The translations under genes were made by a program, and so were the position numbers. From the NCBI GenBank assembly GCA_963704835.1, contig CAVPHW010000003.1, positions 458,860 through 522,859 on the forward strand: a stretch of DNA of 64,000 nucleotides, read 5' to 3'. The stretch is from GCA-2746605 sp963704835. GTDB taxonomy: Bacteria > Bacteroidota > Ignavibacteria > Ignavibacteriales > Melioribacteraceae. The notes beneath the pieces are model-generated. The model was not told where the DNA came from and searched no databases. It saw nothing but the letters and a program-made list of their open reading frames with translations. The number at the start of each line of letters is the position of its first letter. Position 1 is the stretch's first letter. This document shows positions 55,458-64,000 of the stretch, piece by piece.

Positions 55458-56576
55458 ATGGAACAAGATTTTTTTAATGAACTTAAAAATACAAGACCCT
55501 TTCTAAAAATGGCTCTCGAAGGTTTTGCCGGAAGCGGAAAGACATTCACTTCGGCTAAAATTGCAATCGGATTGCACGAATACATAAAATCCGATAAACC
55601 AATTGTCTGGTACGATACCGAGAAAGCACTCAAAGCCCTTAAACCTTTCTTTGATAAAGCTGGAATTAAAGTACTCACTCGCGAAAGCCGTTCTCTTGCA
55701 GACCTTGAGAAGACTTTCACTTTCTGCGAAGAGGGAGTATCAGATATTATTGTTATCGACAGCATTACCCATGTTTGGGAAACCTTTATCGATAATTATC
55801 GCAACGAAAAAAAACGGACATTTATTCAATTTCAAGATTGGGGAATATTAAAACCCGCTTGGAAAAAGAAATTTGCCGATCGTCTTGTAAATAGTAAAGT
55901 TCACGTAATCTTTACGGGCAGAGCCGGATATGAATATGATCAAGAAATAAATGAAGATACGGGTAAGAAAGAATTGATCAAGACCGGAATTAAGATGAAG
56001 GTAGAAAACGAAACTGAGTACGAGCCCGATATTGTTGTACTTATGGAAAAGATAAAAGAACTCTCAAGTAAATCAATGAAGATCAAAAGACAAGCAACCA
56101 TTATCAAAGACCGCACAACAGAAATCGATGGTAAGCAATTTGTAAATCCTTCTTTCAAAGATTTTTTTAAAGCAATAAAAATACTTCTCTCCGGAGAATC
56201 CATCGATTTAGAACTTAGTGAATCAAAAGATACATTCGCAGATTATGAAAAAGAATTTTATGAAAAGAGAAACCTTAAAACTATAGCAATCGAAGAAATA
56301 GAAGGCATACTAGCCGGATTATTCCCCGGACAATCGGCAAAAGAAAAAAAGATCAAGTTAGATATTATAGAAAAACTGTTCAATACAAGAAGCTGGACCA
56401 AAGTACAGTCTTTATCAATCTTTGAATTACAAGCGTCAGTTGAAACACTCAAGGCATTTAAGACTAATGTAGCCAATTACTATTCAGAGTGTGTAGAAAG
56501 CGGTACAGAGCCAAATCCAACGGTAATACTCGAGATGTTAGACGACAAAGAGGTTTTCTATGAGGAAAATAAATAA
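55458..56576 (+). CDS. AAA/RecA-like ATPase, Sak4-type phage recombination protein candidate
   Basis: A 372-residue protein. Walker A is EGFAGSGKTFTSAKIA (residues about 18-33), the nearby WYDTEKAL matches the RecA/Sak4 family's conserved strand, Walker B is DIIVIDSITHVWE near residue 95, and an arginine-rich FTGRAGYEYD follows. About 120 residues at the C-terminus (after 250) are outside the ATPase fold. Sak4 proteins promote single-strand annealing; no SSB gene is seen next to it here. RBS GGAGGAAAAA overlaps the previous stop. Confidence 0.72.
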   Translation: MEQDFFNELKNTRPFLKMALEGFAGSGKTFTSAKIAIGLHEYIKSDKPIVWYDTEKALKALKPFFDKAGIKVLTRESRSLADLEKTFTFCEEGVSDIIVIDSITHVWETFIDNYRNEKKRTFIQFQDWGILKPAWKKKFADRLVNSKVHVIFTGRAGYEYDQEINEDTGKKELIKTGIKMKVENETEYEPDIVVLMEKIKELSSKSMKIKRQATIIKDRTTEIDGKQFVNPSFKDFFKAIKILLSGESIDLELSESKDTFADYEKEFYEKRNLKTIAIEEIEGILAGLFPGQSAKEKKIKLDIIEKLFNTRSWTKVQSLSIFELQASVETLKAFKTNVANYYSECVESGTEPNPTVILEMLDDKEVFYEENK

Positions 56577-56725
56577 ATACATCTGCTATGTTACAAAAAT
56601 ATGGTCCCGGCTGGCAGACTCCTTATTTAAAAAGATAATCAAGAAAATATGTCAATCAAAACGGTCATCTGAGCGTAGTCGAAGGACTACTTTATATTGA
56701 CGATTCCACCGAAAACAAAGCAGAA

Positions 56726-56977
56726 GTGTATAATAACCTTGATACAGAAAAACAGATGCTTAAAGTAATGGAGATGATCGAAGAGTTGGGAGGAACAGCT
56801 ACTGACAATGAAATTGCACGCAAGATGAATATTCAGCCATCGACTGTTTCAGCAAGAAGAAATGAACTAAGAGACAGAGGTTTAATCGTCCCACTACTCG
56901 ATTTTTACGGCAAGAAAATTAAAAAGAGAGACAAAATAACCGGACAACCAAACACCGTCTGGAAAATCAATAAATAG
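56726..56977 (+). CDS. Winged-helix DNA-binding protein
   Basis: An 83-residue protein from a GTG. It is a compact winged helix: MLKVMEMIEELGG, then TDNEIARKMNIQPSTVSARR (recognition helix) and LRDRGLIVPL. A basic wing ends QPNTVWKINK. Similar small proteins are encoded in phage replication regions. The 149 nt before it hold no clear gene. Confidence 0.65.
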   Translation: MYNNLDTEKQMLKVMEMIEELGGTATDNEIARKMNIQPSTVSARRNELRDRGLIVPLLDFYGKKIKKRDKITGQPNTVWKINK

Positions 56978-57040
56978 CGGTTTGTTTTTCATTTGGCATC
57001 AAATATTTGCGCTTGTTCCTGTCTATTGTAGTTTTTTTTG

Positions 57041-57109
57041 CTGACCTAAAAAGATCTTTTTGATCGTTTATGACTTTTTGAGTTATGTTTTTTACTGACC
57101 TAAAAAGAT
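57041..57109 (+). repeat. Direct repeat of CTGACCTAAAAAGAT
   Basis: A 15-bp sequence occurs at 57041-57055 and again at 57095-57109, each after a T-run, 54 bp apart. It lies in the 555-nt gene-free stretch before the DUF1376 gene. It may be iterons or duplicated promoter spacers. Confidence 0.6.
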
Positions 57110-57262
57110 TTTGCGAAGAAAATTTTGTGAAACGGAGCGTTAAAAAGAAAAATCTGTTTGAATCCCGTAATTACTACATTCTTAATTTATTACGGGATGA
57201 GTTATTTTGCTTTACCGTAGTGAAACAGAATTTAGCAAAATATTTTCAGTCTTGATTCTTTG

Positions 57263-57288
57263 TTACTTTCTTATCAAGAAGAAAGTAA
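57263..57288. repeat. 10-bp perfect inverted repeat TTACTTTCTT/AAGAAAGTAA
   Basis: Perfect 10-bp arms with a 6-nt spacer (ATCAAG), in the gene-free stretch 56978-57532 of the element. It can form a hairpin or a dimeric protein site. Short open frames here look like chance. Confidence 0.65.
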
Positions 57289-57324
57289 GGCATACTTTAT
57301 TCAGCTTTTATTTTCTTTCAAGTT

Positions 57325-57443
57325 TACCCACCTTTATTTTGGTGAGTTTACTGCAGTTTGTTGGGTGGGTTTACCCACCGTTTTGTTGGGCGGGTTTACC
57401 CGCCACTTGTCCGCCTTCTGTTTGGCGGATCTTGTTGGGCGGG
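57325..57443. repeat. Array of four GC-rich hairpins
   Basis: Four stem-loops in about 120 bp of otherwise AT-rich DNA: ACCCACC...GGTGAGT (57325-57347, one mismatch), GGTGGGT-TT-ACCCACC (57364-57379, perfect), GGCGGGT-TT-ACCCGCC (57389-57404, perfect), and TCCGCC...GGCGGA (57410-57429). The unit TTGTTGGG(C/T)GGG recurs at about 57358, 57383 and 57433. The two central stems differ by a compensating pair. Together with the 57041 repeats and the 57263 dyad this fills the gap without a coding gene. Confidence 0.7.
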
Positions 57444-57532
57444 ACAAAAGGACATAAAACTATCTACATTCTTGATTTTATTTCTTTTTGTGCAGTTTTT
57501 TTTAGTTAACCTAAATACTTGGAAATCACTCA

Positions 57533-57750
57533 ATGACAAAAGACCCTGCATTTTTATTCTACTACCAAGACTTTGCCTATGGCACCAGAAGAATGTCCTT
57601 TGAAGAAAAAGGCGCATACATAGAATTACTCTGTGAACAAGCAGACTTAGGTCATCTTTCGCTTGATGATATTAAAAGAATTCTTAAAGATTTCTTTCAC
57701 ATATGGCACTCCATATGCGTTAAATTTTCTGTTGATGAAGACGGACGAGA
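57533..57750 (+). CDS. DUF1376/YdaU-like replication protein, cut by the contig junction
   Basis: The first 70 residues match DUF1376, found at the start of phage replication-initiation proteins: PAFLFYYQDFAYGTRRMS, then FEEKGAYIELLCEQADLG, and ending KFSVDEDGR. The family continues with a tyrosine-rich FYN-type segment, but here the frame runs into GC-rich DNA of another origin and encodes unrelated residues. The true gene is therefore truncated. It would be the last visible gene of the tRNA-Val element. Confidence 0.75.
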
Positions 57751-57760
57751 CACGTTGAAC
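57740..57760. other. Chimeric junction between AT-rich and GC-rich DNA
   Basis: Base composition, codon use and taxonomic flavour change within about 20 bp. The DUF1376 gene on the plus strand loses its family sequence here, and the PAS-domain gene on the minus strand loses its own at the same point. Two genes cut at one position, each with homology on its own side only, is the mark of a joined contig rather than a natural fusion. Confidence 0.8.
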
Positions 57761-58611
57761 CTGGCCGACTTGCTGACAAGCTCTTTCGGCAACCTCGGCG
57801 TAATCGATGGGCCTGGCCTCGCCCTCGTTTTGCAAAGGATCACCCGTTGCATCAGGTGCATCAGGTGCATCAGGTGCATCAGGTGCATCAGGTGCATCAG
57901 GTGCATCAGAGTCGCAAGAGTCGTCTCCCGCAGACACGCCGCCACCAGGATGGTGATGGAATTGCACCATATTCATGTGCAACAACTCCCGGTTCGAGTA
58001 ACCGGTGGTTTCGCAAGCCACGGCATTCACATCCAGAATATTTCCTTTGCGATCGTGGATGAAAATTGCCTCGCGACAGTTTTCAACGATCGTGCGAAAA
58101 CGGAGCTCTCCTTCGCGGAGGTCCTTCGCCAGCTTTTCCGCTTGTTGAGTCGACTGCCTTTGAGCTCGCATCATAAACACCATATCCATGATGGGATAGA
58201 ATTCGGGAAAAGTGCAATACTTCAGGCCCCACTCGGCCAGTTTTTGATCGTCGGGAACGATCGGCGTCAACAACAAAACCACATGTTGATCATTCGCGCC
58301 GGCAGAACCGGTCGATGGTTCGCCACAAACGATTTCGCATCGGCAGCGAATGTGGCTTTCTCGTGATTCGACAACGATCAGCTTCGATTCGTTGGCTTGC
58401 AAGCTTTCCAGAGTCCACTCGATATTCGATACGGGCGAATGAGATCCAGGTGATGCTGGATTTGATCACCAATATACCGCTCGTCGCCGACCACCTTGGA
58501 TACCGAGCGTCCAAGCTGAATGACCTGAAGCTGCCCATCGACGACAACGGCAAACGGGAACAGGTCCGACAATCGGTTACTGGCAGACAACAAACGGGTT
58601 AGGGTATCCAC
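57751..58611 (-). CDS. HNOBA-PAS sensor protein, frameshifted and truncated
   Basis: From a GTG at 58611 one frame gives LTRLLSASNRLSDLFPFAVV and VDGQLQVIQLGRSVSKVVGD, the start of an HNOBA (heme-NO-binding-associated) domain. After a frameshift near 58425 it continues EWTLESLQANESK... A coiled segment (QQAEKLAKDLREGELRF) and a PAS domain (FRTIVENCREAIFIHDRKG) follow. Then comes an Ala-Pro-Asp repeat tract. The C-terminal output domain is lost at the junction. HNOBA partners usually sense nitric oxide with H-NOX proteins; role inferred. Confidence 0.65.
57849..57910 (+). repeat. 9-nt minisatellite GCATCAGGT, six full copies plus a partial
   Basis: Tandem, nearly perfect copies in phase with the minus-strand reading frame, encoding repeated Ala-Pro-Asp. 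Unit length of three codons allows copy-number change without frameshift. The tract forms an acidic, proline-rich linker after the PAS domain. Confidence 0.92.
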
Positions 58612-58784
58612 GTGATTGGTATCGCTGGTTGAGTTGAAGATTTTGGAAAGCGGAAAAGTCCACTCTCAAATCTAACTCTCGCCTGACCATCAGGTCGCTT
58701 GACCCACGTCGGGTTTTCCCCTGGATCGTGTCGACTGCGACCCTGATTCGATCCAATCCGGTATTCCGCGACGCCCAATGCCTG

Positions 58785-59461
58785 TTACGGATTCAAACGG
58801 ACGATATCCCAGACACCCGCTCCGTCCGTTGAATCGACTTGAAACTCGGGGATCGCGAATATCAAAACCGATCGTGCATTCGATCCAGTCGCCCTTGCCA
58901 GAACTCGAACCGCTCGGGGATCAGGGCAAACCCACCCCAATGATCAGGCAAGGGAATCACAGCCTGATCCCGGAACTCGGTTTCCAATTGCTGCTTTAAC
59001 TGATCCAGTGCCTCGCGAGAATCCAGCGGCCTGCTGTGCGCAGACGCACTAGCACCCAACTGGGCACCACGAGGTCGCGAGTGGAAGTACTTTTCCGATT
59101 CTTCCCGCGTCGTTCGCTCGACCGAACCGTGCATCCGAATCTGACGACCAAGGTAGGCCCAGTGAAACAGCAGGCTGGCATGTGGATTCTCAGTCAGCTG
59201 CTGACCTTTTCCGAGTCGTAGTTTGTGAAAAAGACAAACCGTCCGTGCGAATAATCCTTCAACAGAACCGTGCGGCTGGTCACGATATTGGCCGCACTTG
59301 TCGATAGGGTCATCGCGTTGGCTTACCAGCCAATCACCCGGGGAATGCTCCACCGCTTCTTTGAACCAGCGATCGAATTGTTCCAGCGGATTTTGGTTGA
59401 GTTCCGACTGCTGCAATCCTCGCGTTTCGTATTCTTTGCGAATTTTCTCGAATACATTCAT
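58785..59461 (-). CDS. pdxH: Pyridoxamine 5'-phosphate oxidase, with several frameshifts
   Basis: The longest frame contains KGQQLTENPHASLLFHWAYL (FMN/PLP site), and FALIPERFEFWQGRLDRMHD near the end. Between about 59220 and 59330 the frame slips; in another frame the expected TSRTVLLKDYSHGRFVFFTN is present, so two indels cancel. At the 3' end a further slip leads to VWDIVRLNP and a stop at 58785, the normal PdxH ending. The joined length of about 225 residues fits. It makes pyridoxal phosphate using FMN. Composition is planctomycete-like. Confidence 0.87.
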
Positions 59462-59590
59462 GGTGTCAGAAAACCGGATAATGGATAGAATCGGAGAATG
59501 GATAGAATTGGAGATTGTTGCGGACGGCTACCATGGCCGACCTCTGCCTACCTGTAAACCCGACTTGAAGATAACACGAGCACCCAAACG

Positions 59591-61040
<1,450 letters not shown>

Positions 61041-61089
61041 GCCGCACACTACAAATTAAAACCAATGCAACATCCACGGAGGGTTTGCC

Positions 61090-62289
61090 ATGAAGAAACT
61101 CAGTCCACTCTGCGAATTCAGTCAACTCAGTGAATTCAATCTACTAAACCAACCGAACCCGGTGTCGCCGTTCCGCCTGCTTGTCCCAGCGCTATTGGCG
61201 TGTGTGATTTGCGTCTCGCCCTGTTTCGCAACACCTCAAATAGATAACCCGAACACGGAGGTGGTTCCGACAGACCTGATCGATCGCATCCAGGCACTTT
61301 CGCAAAGAGCCAAGGCTTGGTCCTCCAAAGCACCCACAGAACGCTCAACGACTGAGCTAACCGAGTTCATCGAACAATGCGAATCGTTGCTGAGCATGCC
61401 GCTGGAGAAAGCTGGCCATCGTGAATATCTGACGACATTGCAGGCATGGGCCCTGGACCAACGTGGCGTCCGGCAGCGCCGCCTTGGCGAGCAGTTCCGG
61501 AAAGCGGGTAACATTGGCCAGGCCGACACGGACGCCGAACAGGCAATGCAGGATTTTGCCGCAGCGATTTCGCGGAACCCAAAAAGATGGCAAACACACA
61601 TGCATCGGGCTTCCGTGTTGGTCGATGAAGACCAGCCAAAAGAAGCTATCGCTGACTACTCGGTTGTTCTCAGTCTGAATCCTGCCAACCACAAGGCACG
61701 ATTCAACCGTGCTGAACTTCGATACAGTCTTAACGAATACAAACTGGCATTGGCCGACTACAACCTGGTATTGGAAAGCAACCCAGAGGACATGGAGGCA
61801 TCAGCGGTCGGGCCCACTGCTCGCTGAGCCTGCTAGACATCGAATCCGCAATTCGTGATTACGATGTTGTGGTACGAACAATTGCCTCGTGATGGCTGGG
61901 CTCTTGCCAATCGTGCTGAAGCCTATGTTGCGGCTGCCAAATGGAAGCTGGCCGCGAAAGATCTAAGGCAAGCGACGGACTTGCAAGCCAATGGTGAATA
62001 TTGCCGCAGGCTGGCGTGGCTGTTGTGGCAGGACCTGCCGGACAGATCAACCTGCGACGGCAAGCAGGCCGTTACATTGGCCGAGCGAGCAATCAAGTTG
62101 ACGGGCGAATCCAGCGACAACCTGGATACGTTGGCGGGTGCCGCGCTGGCTGCCGCAGGACAATTTGAACGAGCTCGCGATGTTCAGTCACGAGTCATCG
62201 CCATGCTGGAAACCGAAGACCCGTCCTCAAAAGTGAAGCAAGCTGCCTACGAGAATAACGAGCGATATCAGGAAACGTTTGATCGCTAG
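61090..62289 (+). CDS. Exported TPR-repeat protein, one frameshift
   Basis: About 395 residues in two frames that join near 61800-61860. A signal peptide (LLVPALLACVICV) is followed by tetratricopeptide repeats: AMQDFAAAISRNPKRWQTHM, EAIADYSVVLSLNPANHKAR, LALADYNLVLESNPEDMEA, and in the second piece ALANRAEAYVAAAKWKLAAK and LDTLAGAALAAAGQFERARD. TPRs make protein-protein contacts; the partner is unknown. Similar secreted TPR proteins are common in Planctomycetes. RBS GGAGG lies 9 nt before the ATG. Confidence 0.8.
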
Positions 62290-62379
62290 GAAGTTGATAC
62301 GAACTTCGCACTTTCGTTCCAACGCGTTATGGCAAGAATCACGGCCGATCGCCCGGTCTTGAAAAGCCTTGAGAAGCCT

Positions 62380-63228
62380 TTACCAGCTGACCCAACGATC
62401 CTGGTCCTGCAACCAATCGGGCAAGCCGGCCTTTTCCTCGTCGGTTTCGGGTGCGGCCGTCAAACGCCGGGGACCGTCGCCGGTCAGCGCGATGGTGTGT
62501 TCAAAATGGGCACAGAGGCTCTTGTCTTTGGTGATGCAGGTCCAGTGATCTTCCAGGTGCCTCCAGGTGGCTAGTCCCCAGACTAACCATTGGCTCGACT
62601 GCCAGGACAACCCCTGGTTTCAAATCGAAGTCGCCTTCTTCGGCCCACTCCGGGTCGAAATAATTCGGGACCTGTGGTTCCTCGTGCATCTCCTTGCCAA
62701 TGGCATGGCCAACCATCGTCGTGATCACGGAACAGCCGTGACCTTCGACGAAGGCCTGCATTTCCCGGGCAACTTCACTCCACCATTTACGGGATCCCAT
62801 TAATTGGATGGCCAGGTTCAGGACCCCGCTGGTGACATCCATAATTTTTTGGCATCATCACTGATGTCGCCAATCGCATGGGTCACGGCGGCGTCGCCAC
62901 ACCAACCTGCGATGCGGCATCCCGTGTCAATGCTGACAATGTCACCATCTTTCAGCACTCGATCGCCAGGAATTCCATGCACCAATTCCTCGTTGACTGA
63001 AATGCAGGAAACGGCAGGGAAGGGTGTTGGGCCTGGGTAGCCCAGGAATAGTGGCTCAGCTTCGTGTCCCTTGAAGACACCGGCAATCGCTGCCTCAAGC
63101 TGTCCCGTTGTGACGCTTGGCCGCAACTGTTGAGCAGCCGCCTGGTGAGCCTGCCAGACCAGAAGTCCGGCCCGACGCATCAGACCAATCTCGCGAGTCG
63201 ATCTTAAAATCCGGGTTGCGGACGCCAT
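62380..63228 (-). CDS. map: Methionine aminopeptidase type I, with two frameshifts
   Basis: The pieces in order are MRRAGLLVWQAHQAAAQQL, then VNEELVHGIPGDRVLKDGDI and VSIDTGCRIAGWCGDAAVTH, which supply the first metal Asp residues. Then comes VVGHAIGKEMHEEPQVPNYF-like sequence with the His-Gly-x-Gly region (VGHAIGKEMHE). Next is LKPGVVLAVEPMVSLGT with a metal Glu, and after a shift FEHTIALTGDGPRRLTA with the last Glu region altered. It removes initiator methionine. Frame slips occur near 62830 and 62560. It starts 5 nt after the lpd stop. Confidence 0.88.
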
Positions 63229-63233
63229 GACAA

Positions 63234-64000
63234 TTAGCCTCGATCCCGACGCGGCTTGTAGTTTCTGTCGCGGTGCCGTAAAAGACCTCGCCTGCGTTCA
63301 TCAATGTCTCGCTAAGGGTTGGATGGGCGTGCACGGTTTCCGTAATGTCCCGAACCTCGCAACTCATTTCGATTGCCAAGGCACCCTCGGCAATCAATTC
63401 GCCCGCTCCGCGCCGACCATTCCGCAACCGATCACGCATTCCGTATCCGGATCGATGATCCACTGGTGTCAGGCCTTCGGTACGGCCAATCGCCTGAGCC
63501 CGCCCGCTGGCTGCCCAGGGATAGGTGGCGACCGTCACTTGACGTCCTTCCTTTTGGCTTCGTCCTGGGTTACGCCTGCCCAGGCGATTTCAGGATCAGT
63601 GAAGACAACCGCCGGGATGGCGCACTTGTCAAAGTTGACACTCTTGCCGTGAATGACCTCGACGGCAATGCACCCTTCGTGGGTTGCCTTGTGGGCCAAC
63701 ATCGGTTCGCCGGCGGCATCTCCGATAACGAAGATATTCGGGTCATCGGTTCGCAACTGGTCGTCGTGCTTGATGAACCCTCGTTGATCGGTCTGGCACT
63801 TTGTATTTTCCAGGCCCAACTTGTCGGTCAGCGGACGTCGACCGACGGAAACCAGAACCGCATCGTACTCCCTGGTTCCAAACTCCGCGGGACCCTCAAA
63901 GGTGACCTCGACTCTGTCGCCCTTCATGGCCAAAGACCCAACTTTTGTGTTTAGGTAGATTCGATCTTCAAAAAGATCCTTGAGTCGCTTGAGCAATACG
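63234..64000 (-). CDS. lpd: Dihydrolipoyl dehydrogenase, C-terminal part with frameshifts
   Basis: The gene runs off the window's right edge. Visible pieces are the NAD-domain end (DAVLVSVGRRPLTDKLGLEN), the FAD site IFVIGDAAGEPMLAHKATHE, VVFTDPEIAWAG, and the dimerisation domain with GELIAEGALAIEMSCEVRDI and the active-site TVHAHPTLSETLMNA. A final slip restores ETYKPRRDRG and the stop at 63234. It reoxidises lipoyl groups of 2-oxoacid dehydrogenases. At least three indels are present. map follows directly, suggesting a shared transcript. Confidence 0.87.

Larger units (their letters stand above)
52097..57750. mobile_element. Integrated prophage-like element next to tRNA-Val, cut by the contig junction
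   Basis: An integrase reading toward the tRNA, a CI/LexA-type repressor transcribed the same way, a divergent early operon of small DNA-binding proteins and a Sak4-like ATPase, then a DUF1376 replication-type gene make a typical left arm of a temperate phage or related element. The host genes to its left are ordinary housekeeping. The right attachment site and late genes are absent because the sequence switches organism near 57,750. No capsid, portal or terminase gene is visible, so phage identity is not proven. Confidence 0.75.

Noticed and set aside
57207..57617. Several overlapping open frames of 65-100 codons over the hairpin array
   Set aside because: They overlap each other on both strands, have odd composition (Cys/Trp-rich) and cover structured repeats; no RBS or family match.
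57849..57910. Possible CRISPR array
   Set aside because: Units are 9 nt, contiguous, without spacers, and in phase with a coding frame: a coding minisatellite.
57533..58366. A 277-residue open frame running from DUF1376 into GC-rich DNA
   Set aside because: It crosses the chimeric junction; only the first 70 or so residues belong to a real gene, the rest is antisense to the PAS sensor gene.

Overview
Most of this window (about 1 to 57,750) is AT-rich DNA with compact, mostly plus-strand housekeeping genes. The gene set fits an Ignavibacteria-like member of the Bacteroidota/Chlorobi group: type IX secretion parts (plug protein, SprA, PorX), an LptD-type outer-membrane protein, a TonB-dependent energy transducer, DUF1573 proteins, two candidate TAnnTTTG promoter boxes, and many near-overlapping genes. 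The last 6 kb (about 57,750 to 64,000) is clearly GC-rich and holds planctomycete-like housekeeping genes (pdxH, fumC, a TPR protein, map, lpd). The switch is abrupt and cuts a gene on each side at the same point, so I read the window as a chimeric contig, not one genome.

Layout of the AT-rich part. 1-13 kb: plug protein fragment, sugar-nucleotide oxidoreductase, lipoprotein, ROK kinase, LptD, NYN nuclease, omega-amidase-like nitrilase, SpmA/B fusion, hydroxyacid dehydrogenase, alanine dehydrogenase, a frameshifted CoA-transferase and a phosphoesterase. 13-24 kb: sprA and porX, then tsaE, tsaB, a DUF1573 protein and accD. 24-35 kb: nifS and birA on the minus strand; hsp20-dnaK-hsp20; def-fmt; two PLP-dependent methionine/cysteine enzymes around an Lrp regulator; crcB. 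35-52 kb: pgeF, folB-folK, deoxynucleoside kinase, ppx/gppA, asnS, an NhaD-type antiporter, nnrDE, tonB, an ABC ATPase, a leucine-dehydrogenase homologue that lacks the catalytic lysine, nusB, a UMF1 transporter, an M50 peptidase and tRNA-Val.

From 52.1 kb to the junction lies an integrated element next to tRNA-Val. It has a broken tyrosine integrase, a CI/LexA-type repressor facing a divergent early operon with a dyad operator candidate, small DNA-binding proteins, a Sak4-like ATPase, a GC-rich hairpin array and the start of a DUF1376 replication-type protein. Its far end is missing because the contig switches organism inside that gene.

Single-base frameshifts recur. Several in the AT part (lipoprotein, CoA-transferase, tsaE, repressor) are repaired by removing one base, usually an A. 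In the GC-rich part nearly every gene is split across frames. This looks like residual indel error, worse in the GC-rich piece. I found no convincing new multi-gene system. The best biological leads are the leucine-dehydrogenase homologue with Asn at position 80, the tRNA-linked element with its hairpin array, and the HNOBA-PAS protein with an Ala-Pro-Asp minisatellite.
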